From the NCBI GenBank assembly GCA_002418725.1, contig DIER01000027.1, positions 10,588 through 30,762 of the forward strand: 20,175 nt of DNA, written 5' to 3'. Source of the DNA: Acholeplasmataceae bacterium UBA5769. Its GTDB lineage: Bacteria > Bacillota_I > Bacilli_A > Acholeplasmatales > Acholeplasmataceae. A program made the translations under genes and the position numbers. Of the stretch, positions 13,767-20,175 are shown piece after piece. Each line of letters opens with the position of its first letter. Positions within the stretch are counted from its first letter, which is position 1. The notes under the pieces were generated by a model, which was not told where the DNA came from, ran no database searches, and was given only the letters and a program-made list of their open reading frames with translations.

Positions 13767-15542
13767 CTTTTCTTCATACTGTAATTGATAGAGGTTATAG
13801 TATAATCCACCAAGTTTTAGAAGTTCTTGATGGCTTCCACTTTCCTTGATTTCACCTTTTTGCATCACGATAATCTTATCCGCGTGCTGTATCGTTGAAA
13901 GTCTGTGAGCTACGATGAGCATCGTTGAGATGTTCATCATCTTTTCTAAGGATTCCTGAATTAGACCTTCGGTTTCACTGTCAATGTTGGCGGTTGCTTC
14001 ATCTAAGATCATTAAACTTGGTTTGTACACAAGAGCACGCGCAAAGCTAATGAGCTGACGTTGGCCAGCAGAGAAGTTATTCCCTCTTTCTAATACCACG
14101 TGATCATACTGATCAGGTAATTTTTCAATGAAGGTGTTCGCACCTACATACTCAGAAGCACTTTTCACTTCTTCTGCAGTGATCGCTTCATCACGAAGTG
14201 TGATGTTTTCTAAAATCGTACCTGAGAAGAGGAAGACATCTTGTAACATTTGACCGATATGTCTTCTTAAGGAAGCTCTGGTAATCTTTTTAATGTCGAT
14301 ACCATCAATAAGGATTTGACCTTTTTGAATCTCGTAATTTCGAACAATCAAACCCAAGATCGTCGTTTTCCCAGAACCGGTTGCTCCAACAAAGGCGACA
14401 GTATCACCCGGGTTAACTTTAAAGGAAACACCTTTTAAGACCCACTCATCTGGTAAATAAGAAAACCAAACATCTTTAAACTCAATTTGACCAGAAAATG
14501 CTTTTAATTCAATCGCTTCAGGATCGTCAACAATCTCTGGTTTTGTATCTAGGACATCAAAAACCTTTTCTGCGGATGCAAATGCGTTTTGCAAGGTATT
14601 AAACTGTTCAGCAAGCTGTTGAATGGGTTCAAAGAAATCACCAACATATGCATAATAAGAATAGAGGATACCCGCTGTAATGATACCGGCAAGCACTTCT
14701 TGATAACCGATATAAAGGACCAGAAGTGAACCGACCATCGCAAACATATACACCACAGGTCTATAGATACCAAAGACTAAAATTTCTTGAAGGTAACTGT
14801 TTCTTAACTTCGTGCTGTGTTCTTTAAATTCATTTCTCTTCTTATCTTCTTGGTTAAAAATTTGGGTGACTTTCATACCTGATAAATTTTCAGATAAGAA
14901 TGCGTTCACCTCAGAGACGTTTTGACGTACTCTGCGATAAGAAGTTCTTGAATACTTTCTAAACACCATCGTTGCTAAAAAGACCAACGGAACAACCATC
15001 ACAACAAAGAGTGAAATCTTCCAGTTAATGATGAAAATCACAATCAAAATCGCAAACAAGTAAAGCACATTTCTTACCAAATTCACAGCGACATTCGTAT
15101 ACATTTCACTGATGGTATTCGTATCGTTGACCACACGTGTCACCAATTTTCCAACGGGAACGGTATTGATCTGACCAATAGATAAATTCTCGATGTGGTT
15201 GAACACTTCATCACGAAGGGAAACAACTGTTTTTTGACCGACCTTTTGGAGCATAATGCCTTGCAGGTAACCCACAAAGTTACCGATGGCAAGTACAATA
15301 ACGAAAAAGATAGATAAGGAAATCATGAATTGAATCTTTTCTGTGCTTGATAAAGCATCATTACCAACGGTGTCCACCGTTAAACCGATGAGAAGCGGTG
15401 GTAACAACTGAATACCAAGTGAGATGATCATCATGACGATAATCCATATAAACTCGCGCTTATAGGGTTTTGCATAGGCGAGAAGACGTCTTATGACTTC
15501 TTTGTCGCTGCGTTCACGGGTGTTATCCTTAAAGTCCTTCAT
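13749..15542 (-). CDS. Heterodimeric ABC exporter subunit with canonical catalytic glutamate (BmrD/YheH-like)
   Basis: A half-size type IV ABC exporter of 597 residues, the partner of the next gene upstream, probably exporting drugs, lipids or peptides. Six membrane helices occupy about 32-300. The nucleotide-binding domain has Walker A GATGSGKTT (386-394), signature FSAGQ (490-494) and Walker B MILDE with the catalytic Glu515, followed by a VAHRLST H-loop. The signature SAGQ departs from LSGGQ, which fits the degenerate site of a heterodimer. The start is at 15542 because AAGGAGGTG lies 6 nt upstream; the frame stays open to 15572 but adds ten atypical residues. It overlaps the partner gene by 14 bp. 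Substrate is unknown. Confidence 0.92.
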   Translation of the reverse strand: MKDFKDNTRERSDKEVIRRLLAYAKPYKREFIWIIVMMIISLGIQLLPPLLIGLTVDTVGNDALSSTEKIQFMISLSIFFVIVLAIGNFVGYLQGIMLQKVGQKTVVSLRDEVFNHIENLSIGQINTVPVGKLVTRVVNDTNTISEMYTNVAVNLVRNVLYLFAILIVIFIINWKISLFVVMVVPLVFLATMVFRKYSRTSYRRVRQNVSEVNAFLSENLSGMKVTQIFNQEDKKRNEFKEHSTKLRNSYLQEILVFGIYRPVVYMFAMVGSLLVLYIGYQEVLAGIITAGILYSYYAYVGDFFEPIQQLAEQFNTLQNAFASAEKVFDVLDTKPEIVDDPEAIELKAFSGQIEFKDVWFSYLPDEWVLKGVSFKVNPGDTVAFVGATGSGKTTILGLIVRNYEIQKGQILIDGIDIKKITRASLRRHIGQMLQDVFLFSGTILENITLRDEAITAEEVKSASEYVGANTFIEKLPDQYDHVVLERGNNFSAGQRQLISFARALVYKPSLMILDEATANIDSETEGLIQESLEKMMNISTMLIVAHRLSTIQHADKIIVMQKGEIKESGSHQELLKLGGLYYNLYQLQYEEKEATPA

Positions 15543-17301
15543 TGACCACACCTCCTTGAACGAGATTTTCAAGTGTTTGACGCTTGACCATATCTTGATA
15601 AAGTGGTGATGTTTTCATCAGCTCTTTATGAGAACCGATGGCAACCACTTGGCCTTGATCAAGTAATATAATTTTATCCATGCGTTTGACTGTTGAAATA
15701 CGGTGCGCAATAAAAATCGTTGTTCTACCTTTTCGAATGCGGTGAAGATTTTTAATGATGGCTTCTTCTGTCTTTGTATCCACAGCAGAAACAGAATCAT
15801 CTAAAATGAGAATTTCTGGATCTTTAGCTAAGGCACGCGCAATCGAAATTCTTTGTTTTTGGCCACCTGAAACCGTGACACCACGTTCACCTAAAATGGT
15901 ATTAAACTGTTCTTTGAATTCCATAATGTTTTCATAAACATCAGAGAGTTTCGCAGGTTCTGTGACATCTTGTTCGGTTGGTTGATCCATGGCAAAGCCA
16001 ATGTTATTGATGATGGTATCCGAAAACAAGAAATTATCTTGAGGGACATACCCCATCATCTGTCTCACCGATTTAATCGAAAGTTTCATGATGTCGTGAC
16101 CATCGAGGTAAATCATGCCTGGTTCTAAATTATAGATACGTAAGAACAAATCCACAAGACTTGATTTCCCACTGCCAGTTCTTCCTAAAATACCTACCAT
16201 TTCTCCCGCTTTAATTTCAAACGAGACATCTTTCAATACAGGTGAATCGCCATCAGGGTATTGGAAAGTTAAGTGCTCAACTTTGAGTTCACCTTTTAAA
16301 TTTTCAACATCCATCACCTCAGGTGCATCCGATACATCGAGTGGATGATCTAAGAATTTTGTGATGCGCTCAGCCGAAGCTTTCGCTTGGCTTTGAATGT
16401 TAATAAACTGTGATAAAGCCATGGTTGGCCAAATTAACGTAAAGAAATAGCCTAAATATTCAGTTAACTGACCTGCTGTTAACCCTGCTTCTTCATGATT
16501 AATAACCAAGAGAGACCCTAACACGATAATGACTAAGATCACAAGATTTAGTGCAATCCCCAACGCAATGTTGATGATAATGATATATTTCATGAACTTG
16601 ATGTTCTTATCGTATAAATCGAGGTTTCTAGTCTTAAAGAGCATGGCTTCTTTCATCTCTCTGACAAAAGCTTTAATCACGGTAATACCAGAGAAATTTT
16701 CTTGTGTAAAATCCGATAATTTTTCAACAGATTCTTGACGTTCTTTAAAGTGCTTCGTGATGGTTTTACGAATGAAAACCAATGCTACAGTCAAAATCGT
16801 CATCGGTATCGCTGCATAAATGGTCAATCTTAAATTGAGTGCAGCCATACGGTATAATGCGAAACCACCCAACATCATTCCGTCGATAAGCATGAGAATC
16901 CCAGGACCAAACGACATACGAATGGCTTCAAGGTCATTGATAAAGTATGTCATCAATCCGCCAACTTTTTCTTGGCTGTAAAAACTTTGTGATAACTTTG
17001 TCGCATGACCAAACATGACGTTTCTCAGTTCATATTCAATGCGTCTTGACGCACCAAAGATGGTATAGCGCCACAAAAAACGACCCAAAGTGATGGAAGC
17101 AGCGAGAATACCAATTCTGATAATGGATGATTCTATCTGATCAACATCTGGATTCGTTTGTTTTAAGGTATCGATAATCCCCCCAACAAGTTTAGGAATA
17201 TCGAGCTGTAGCCAGTCTACAGCAATCAATACGGCAATCCCAACTAAAAAGTAGAGTCCGTACTTGAGGTAATACTTTCTAAAGTGTTTACTAAGTAGCA
17301 T
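15529..17301 (-). CDS. Heterodimeric ABC exporter subunit with degenerate Walker B (BmrC/YheI-like)
   Basis: A half-size ABC exporter of 590 residues with six membrane helices (about 13-300) and a C-terminal ATPase. Walker A is GRTGSGKSS (373-381), the signature VSGGQ (477-481) is canonical, but Walker B reads ILILDDSVSAVD, with Asp502 where the catalytic Glu is expected. This is the usual mark of the non-hydrolysing site in heterodimers such as BmrCD and TM287/288; together with the SAGQ signature of the partner it forms one degenerate site. GAGGAA precedes the ATG at 17301. It is the first exporter gene after three small SHOCT-like genes, and no separate promoter is visible in the 97-bp gap, so it may belong to the same transcript. 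Confidence 0.92.
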   Translation of the reverse strand: MLLSKHFRKYYLKYGLYFLVGIAVLIAVDWLQLDIPKLVGGIIDTLKQTNPDVDQIESSIIRIGILAASITLGRFLWRYTIFGASRRIEYELRNVMFGHATKLSQSFYSQEKVGGLMTYFINDLEAIRMSFGPGILMLIDGMMLGGFALYRMAALNLRLTIYAAIPMTILTVALVFIRKTITKHFKERQESVEKLSDFTQENFSGITVIKAFVREMKEAMLFKTRNLDLYDKNIKFMKYIIIINIALGIALNLVILVIIVLGSLLVINHEEAGLTAGQLTEYLGYFFTLIWPTMALSQFINIQSQAKASAERITKFLDHPLDVSDAPEVMDVENLKGELKVEHLTFQYPDGDSPVLKDVSFEIKAGEMVGILGRTGSGKSSLVDLFLRIYNLEPGMIYLDGHDIMKLSIKSVRQMMGYVPQDNFLFSDTIINNIGFAMDQPTEQDVTEPAKLSDVYENIMEFKEQFNTILGERGVTVSGGQKQRISIARALAKDPEILILDDSVSAVDTKTEEAIIKNLHRIRKGRTTIFIAHRISTVKRMDKIILLDQGQVVAIGSHKELMKTSPLYQDMVKRQTLENLVQGGVVNEGL

Positions 17302-17304
17302 GTT

Positions 17305-17379
17305 TCATTCCTCATCGGCATTTTTTATGCCCACACATAACCAAAGGACGCTAGACTCGCGTCCTTGGTTAACAAACAT
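17305..17379 (-). CDS. Possible 24-residue leader peptide upstream of the ABC exporter
   Basis: A short ATG-initiated frame (MFVNQGRESSVLW...) that ends in TGA three bases before the exporter start codon and includes the exporter ribosome binding site (GAGGAA) in its last codons. Most of the strong hairpin at 17339-17370 lies within it. GGAAGA stands about 9 nt before its ATG, a weak ribosome binding site that is itself in a small GAAGA/TCTTC hairpin. The position recalls leader-peptide attenuators of bmrCD-type exporters, but a frame this short can arise by chance. Confidence 0.25.
   Translation of the reverse strand: MFVNQGRESSVLWLCVGIKNADEE
17317..17370 (-). promoter_or_regulatory. Strong hairpin plus small hairpin in the exporter leader (possible attenuator or processing site)
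   Basis: Read on the minus strand, AACCAAGGACGC (17359-17370) pairs with the complementary arm 17339-17351 around a 7-nt loop, giving a 12-bp stem with one bulged base. It is followed by a weaker GGCAT-AAAAA-ATGCC hairpin (17317-17331) just before the exporter ribosome binding site. No T tract follows the strong stem on either strand, so it is not a normal intrinsic terminator. Confidence 0.5.
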
Positions 17380-17398
17380 GAAGATTTGTCTTCCAGTC

Positions 17399-17791
17399 TT
17401 ATTCTACTACGATTCTTACAATATCACCATCAGCAGATTCGACATTAACGAGTTCACCGACGACACCTGTATTAATCATTTGAATGAGTGCATCGATATC
17501 AATGTCTGCATCTTGTAGATTCACATTAAATTTACCTGTCTTGAGAAGTTTCGCAAACTCAATAGGGATTTGGATTTTAATCACATCACCATCGTTAGAA
17601 TCAACAAAGATCTTTAACATTCTAAATGGTACTTTCTTGTCTTTAAATACAGGGATTGCTGGCATTTCGGGCATTTGTGAACTACCTTCTAAAGCTGATA
17701 ATAGTTTTTCAGCTTCATCCGCCTTAATAATACCTTTACCGAGTAAATCTAAGATTTTCATTCTTTCTTCTTTTAATTGATCTTTTGACAT
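17399..17791 (-). CDS. SHOCT-like domain protein (YvlB N-terminal-like)
   Basis: A 130-residue protein with an N-terminal bihelical SHOCT-like motif, ILDLLGKGIIKADEAEKLLSAL (13-34), a Pro/Met-rich linker (38-56) and a C-terminal alpha/beta domain (58-130) with strands around LKIFVD, VIKIQIP and DIVRIVVE and a helix at DIDALIQMINTG. The motif is the one found before DUF4097/toastrack domains in YvlB-like envelope-stress proteins (family knowledge), but the toastrack itself is absent. There is no signal peptide or membrane helix. GAGGTG precedes the ATG. It is the third gene of the cassette, 14 bp after the DUF2089 gene, and stands before the ABC exporter. Function is unknown; a regulatory or membrane-stress role is inferred only from context. 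Confidence 0.75.
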   Translation of the reverse strand: MSKDQLKEERMKILDLLGKGIIKADEAEKLLSALEGSSQMPEMPAIPVFKDKKVPFRMLKIFVDSNDGDVIKIQIPIEFAKLLKTGKFNVNLQDADIDIDALIQMINTGVVGELVNVESADGDIVRIVVE

Positions 17792-17805
17792 GGTCGTTCA
17801 CCTCT

Positions 17806-18228
17806 TTATTTTTTCTTGAGTAAATCAAGCGCATCTTGAACACTTAATTCACCTTTTTCGATTTTTTCTAAAATGCTAGCCTTCGTATTTTTTTGTACTG
17901 GCTCTTCTTTTTCAACAGTTCTTTGGAAAACTTCATCATCCTCTGTGACGGAATAGCCAAGACCGAGGATAACTTCATCTAACATTTTCTTAACCGTTGG
18001 GTAGCTGATGTTTAATTCTTTTTCGATCTGTTTGATGTTTCCTCTATTTTTGATAAATACTTCGATGAAGTAAAGTTTTTCTGTTTCTAAATAGTTAAAC
18101 TTCGATAAGGTGAATGATCCTTCGATACCTGTGTGACAGTGGTCACAATGTAATTTTTGTACGCGAAGTTCATGTTTACATACGGGGCAAGTCGTTAGTA
18201 CAGGGTTTACTTTGATATTTTTATCCAT
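17806..18228 (-). CDS. DUF2089 family protein: zinc ribbon, HTH and C-terminal SHOCT-like tail
   Basis: A 140-residue likely DNA-binding regulator. Four cysteines (Cys14, Cys17, Cys28, Cys31) make a zinc ribbon. A helix-turn-helix follows at about 52-90 (FIEVFIKNRGNIKQIEKELN, then SYPTVKKMLDEV), matching DUF2089. After an acidic linker, the last 22 residues (ILEKIEKGELSVQDALDLL) repeat the bihelical motif present in both neighbouring proteins. The stop of the preceding gene lies in its ribosome binding site (TAAGGAGG), indicating tight coupling. It is the only candidate DNA-binding regulator in this transcription unit, so control of the cassette and the ABC exporter is plausible but unproven. 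Confidence 0.82.
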   Translation of the reverse strand: MDKNIKVNPVLTTCPVCKHELRVQKLHCDHCHTGIEGSFTLSKFNYLETEKLYFIEVFIKNRGNIKQIEKELNISYPTVKKMLDEVILGLGYSVTEDDEVFQRTVEKEEPVQKNTKASILEKIEKGELSVQDALDLLKKK

Positions 18229-18241
18229 GTTTAAATCCTCC

Positions 18242-18595
18242 TTATATGGTCTTTATTAATACGCGCTCATGCGTCGCTGTTTTGATGTCAACTTTGACAC
18301 CGCGAAATGAAATTAAATCAATCAGTTCTTTAGGCGTCATATTCATTTGATCACCAATTTGAACATTGGCTCTTTTTTTCACTACCCATTTGATGATAAA
18401 TATGGGAATGGGAAGTAAGAGTAAGATTTTTAAGAAGATGTTGACGCCCCTAGAATCGGGTACGTTGATGCTCACTTTGACAAATGAAGCTCTTCTTGGT
18501 TTTCTTTCTTTTGTTTTCGGATAAAGCATGCGGTATGCTTTTTTTGGTTTTAATTCTTTCTGATTCAGTTGAGTTAGAACTTCATGTTTTGTCAT
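18242..18595 (-). CDS. Small membrane-associated protein with N-terminal SHOCT-like motif
   Basis: A 117-residue protein. The N-terminus (about 5-24, LNQKELKPKKAYRML) fits the short bihelical pattern of the two downstream proteins. A very basic stretch follows (26-36, KTKERKPRRAS), then a strand VKVSINVP, a hydrophobic segment (about 52-72, rich in Leu/Ile/Pro) that could be one membrane helix, and a C-terminal alpha/beta part (ELIDLISFRGVKVDIKT) resembling the C-terminal domain of the gene at 17399-17791. GAAGGTGAG precedes the ATG. It is the first gene behind the strong promoter at 18636-18663. Function is unknown; it may place the cassette at the membrane. Confidence 0.7.
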   Translation of the reverse strand: MTKHEVLTQLNQKELKPKKAYRMLYPKTKERKPRRASFVKVSINVPDSRGVNIFLKILLLLPIPIFIIKWVVKKRANVQIGDQMNMTPKELIDLISFRGVKVDIKTATHERVLIKTI

Positions 18596-18635
18596 TTTTC
18601 ACTCACCTTCATTAATTTTTTCAATTGTTACCTTA

Positions 18636-18663
18636 ATTATATTTCATTTTTTTGATTTGTCAA
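18636..18663 (-). promoter_or_regulatory. Consensus promoter of the SHOCT/DUF2089 cassette
   Basis: Minus-strand TTGACA (18658-18663), a 16-bp spacer and TATAAT (18636-18641): both hexamers are perfect. It is the best promoter in the window and the only one visible upstream of the ABC exporter genes. It is divergent from pepT. Confidence 0.85.
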
Positions 18664-18722
18664 GTTATTTTGAATAAAATATTAAAAAAATTAATTTTGA
18701 CATTCATTTTATCAAGCAACAC

Positions 18723-18751
18723 TTCAATTTCTGACGATTTTATCGTATAAT
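18723..18751 (+). promoter_or_regulatory. Probable promoter of pepT
   Basis: A perfect -10 TATAAT (18746-18751) with a weak -35 TTCAAT (18723-18728) at 17-bp spacing. A short CGAT-TTT-ATCG palindrome (18735-18745) lies in the spacer. The roughly 70-bp AT-rich stretch between this promoter and the divergent one holds no other clear element. Confidence 0.5.
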
Positions 18752-18781
18752 AAGGATAATGAAGAGAAAGAGGGTAAACTT

Positions 18782-19996
18782 ATGAATAGACTTGTTGAAC
18801 GCTTCTTACGTTATACCAAGGTGGATACACAATCATCTCATGAAACACACACACATCCATCCACGGAAAAACAAAAGAATTTATCGCGGATCTTAGTCGA
18901 AGAGTTAAAGGCGATTGGATTAGATGCCTTTATGGACGATTACGGCTACACGTATGCAAAAATTGAAGGAAACCAAAAAGGTGCGCCAGCGATCGGTTTA
19001 ATCGCGCATGTGGATACCTCTCCAGATGCACCCGGAGAAAACGTTAATCCACGAATCATTAAAAACTACGATGGTTCACGCATCGAACTCAACGATAAAC
19101 TCAGTATGGCTCCAGCAGAATATCCCAGTTTATCAAAAGTCATTGGCGATGATATTATCGTGACCGATGGGAACACGCTTCTCGGTGCGGACGACAAATG
19201 TGGGGTTGCAGAAATCATGGAAGTTGCTGAATACTTCCAAAGTCATCCGGATGTGAAACACGGTGATATTTATATTTGCTTCACACCAGATGAAGAAATT
19301 GGAGAAGGTGCAGATCACTTTAATTATGATTGGTTTAAAGCTGATTTTGCCTATACAGCGGATGGTGATGAAGTCGGTGGTATTGAATTTGAAAACTTTA
19401 ACGCTGCTTCTGCTGATGTGAACTTCATTGGTAAATCCATTCATCCAGGTTCAGCGAAAGCAAAGATGGTCAATGCACTCCACCTCGCGATGGAATTTCA
19501 CAGCATGCTTCCGACCTTCAAAAATCCTGCCTACACAGAAGGTTATGAAGGCTTCAATCATTTAACCGGATTGAAGGGTGAAGTAGAACACGCGCACGCA
19601 CATTACATTATACGCAACCATGATATGAAGAAGTTCACTGAACAAAAGACAGAATTTGAGACCATCATGAACTACATGAACCAAAAGTATGGTTATCAGG
19701 CCGTGCAGTTAACGATAAAAGATTCCTATTTCAACATGTATGAAATTATTAAAGATCACATGCATGTGATTGATTTAGCAAAAAAAGCGGTTGAGAATGT
19801 TGGCATCACACCTTTCTTTAAAGCCATCAGAGGTGGTACAGATGGTGCCAGACTAACTTATGAAGGTCTCATTTGCCCAAACATTGGTACCGGTGGTTAC
19901 CAGTTCCATGGGCGTATGGAATTTTGTTCTATCAACCAAATGGAAAAAGCAGTCAAGATCTTTATTGAAATTATTACCTTAGCTGCTAAAAAGTAA
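18782..19996 (+). CDS. pepT: Peptidase T (tripeptide aminopeptidase)
   Basis: Cytosolic M20B-family dizinc aminopeptidase that releases the N-terminal residue of tripeptides. The 404 residues match the usual length. Active-site residues line up with E. coli PepT: His76 and Asp78 (AHVDTSPD), Asp137 (LLGADDKCG), Glu171/Glu172 (TPDEEIGEG), Asp194 (TADGDEVG) and His376 (GYQFHGRMEF). The dimerisation domain (about 205-315) includes GKSIHPGSAKAKMVNA, and the GGTDGARLTYEGLICPN signature is present. AGAGGG precedes the ATG. It is a monocistronic gene with its own promoter and terminator, and probably works with the M32 carboxypeptidase in peptide recycling. Confidence 0.96.
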   Translation: MNRLVERFLRYTKVDTQSSHETHTHPSTEKQKNLSRILVEELKAIGLDAFMDDYGYTYAKIEGNQKGAPAIGLIAHVDTSPDAPGENVNPRIIKNYDGSRIELNDKLSMAPAEYPSLSKVIGDDIIVTDGNTLLGADDKCGVAEIMEVAEYFQSHPDVKHGDIYICFTPDEEIGEGADHFNYDWFKADFAYTADGDEVGGIEFENFNAASADVNFIGKSIHPGSAKAKMVNALHLAMEFHSMLPTFKNPAYTEGYEGFNHLTGLKGEVEHAHAHYIIRNHDMKKFTEQKTEFETIMNYMNQKYGYQAVQLTIKDSYFNMYEIIKDHMHVIDLAKKAVENVGITPFFKAIRGGTDGARLTYEGLICPNIGTGGYQFHGRMEFCSINQMEKAVKIFIEIITLAAKK

Positions 19997-20010
19997 CTTT
20001 ATTAAAAACA

Positions 20011-20037
20011 AAAAGAACGAGAAATCGTTCTTTTCTT
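20011..20037. terminator. Bidirectional Rho-independent terminator after pepT
   Basis: AAAAGAACGA (20011-20020), a GAAA tetraloop and TCGTTCTTTT (20025-20034), with T-rich flanks on both strands. It separates pepT from the convergent gene at the right edge. Confidence 0.85.
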
Positions 20038-20047
20038 TTAACGTGAG

Positions 20048-20175
20048 TTATGCTTGAAGAACCCGAGATCGTTCCATCCTTAATTCTTTATCCATCATCA
20101 GTAAAAAGATCATCCAAGGTACCAATGAAAGTAGGGCAAAGATAAGTCCGAGAAGACCAAAAGATGAAGGAATAG
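20048..20175 (-). CDS. C-terminal fragment of an unidentified membrane protein
   Basis: An open minus-strand frame entering from the right edge and ending at TAA (20048-20050). It encodes the last 42 or so residues: a hydrophobic helix (GLLGLIFALLSLVPWMIFLL) followed by a charged tail (DKELRMERSRVLQA). The protein is probably an integral membrane protein with a cytoplasmic C-terminus. Too little is visible to name a family. The terminator at 20011-20037 fits as its transcript end. Confidence 0.6.
   Translation of the reverse strand, partial: IPSSFGLLGLIFALLSLVPWMIFLLMMDKELRMERSRVLQA

Noticed and set aside
17339..17370. Strong hairpin as a terminator of the SHOCT/DUF2089 cassette
   Set aside because: No T run follows the stem on either strand, unlike every other terminator in the window. 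Kept instead as a possible attenuator or processing hairpin.
18664..18720. AT-rich inverted repeat (TATTTT-GAAT-AAAATA) and a plus-strand TTGACA at 18697-18702 between the divergent promoters
   Set aside because: Low-complexity AT sequence gives such repeats easily, and no -10 lies at the correct distance from the TTGACA.
1..20175. Mycoplasma-type code with UGA read as tryptophan
   Set aside because: UGA ends cysK and both mgtE genes exactly at stop/start overlaps, and conserved Trp residues checked use UGG.
1..20175. CRISPR arrays, insertion sequences, tRNA or rRNA genes, attachment sites
   Set aside because: No regular spaced repeats, transposase-like frames, cloverleaf-like sequences or rRNA signatures were seen; gene style is uniform across the window.

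Overview
The window is a compact, AT-rich bacterial chromosome segment. It holds 18 protein-coding genes that can be supported from the sequence (two cut by the window edges), very short intergenic gaps, frequent 1-17 bp gene overlaps, strong AAGGAGG-type ribosome binding sites, TTGACA/TATAAT promoters and Rho-independent terminators. UGA is a stop codon (it ends cysK and both mgtE genes), so the standard bacterial code is used. The gene set suggests a low-GC Bacillota or an Acholeplasma/Izemoplasma-like relative that keeps the standard code. This placement is an inference from gene types and style only. No mobile element, CRISPR array, rRNA or tRNA is visible, and no stretch over 300 bp lacks a gene.

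Layout, left to right. (1) 1-962, minus: an IsdG-like heme-oxygenase-fold protein translationally overlapping a FecCD-type iron-siderophore permease, behind a promoter with a possible DtxR/IdeR-like box. (2) 1010-2496, minus: cysK-cysE, the two-step serine-to-cysteine pathway. (3) 2570-4311, plus: a metallo-beta-lactamase-fold hydrolase and a threonine-aldolase-type PLP enzyme, each followed by a terminator. (4) 4314-8336, minus: M32 carboxypeptidase, single-chain Fe-S L-serine ammonia-lyase, and a 23S rRNA uracil methyltransferase lacking Fe-S cysteines. (5) 8376-12642, minus: a metal operon of ZIP transporter, full-length DtxR-family regulator with MntR-type ligands, and two tandem MgtE transporters, with a palindrome just downstream of its promoter. 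(6) 12652-13726, minus: an aldo/keto reductase of the YghZ type. (7) 13731-18663, minus: three small genes sharing a short bihelical SHOCT-like motif, one being a DUF2089 zinc-ribbon/HTH protein, followed by a heterodimeric ABC exporter pair. A 24-codon reading frame containing a strong hairpin lies just before the exporter. (8) 18723-20034, plus: pepT with its own promoter and terminator. (9) 20048-20175, minus: the C-terminus of an unidentified membrane protein.

Functional themes. Serine is the hub of two neighbouring units: made into cysteine by CysE/CysK and deaminated to pyruvate by the L-serine ammonia-lyase. Peptide breakdown (M32 carboxypeptidase, PepT) could feed that pool. Two units handle metals (iron/heme and Mn/Zn/Mg). 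The most unusual region is the SHOCT/DUF2089 cassette plus leader ORF/hairpin upstream of the ABC exporter. It has no visible promoter or classical terminator between the parts and may be a regulated envelope-stress or drug-efflux unit.
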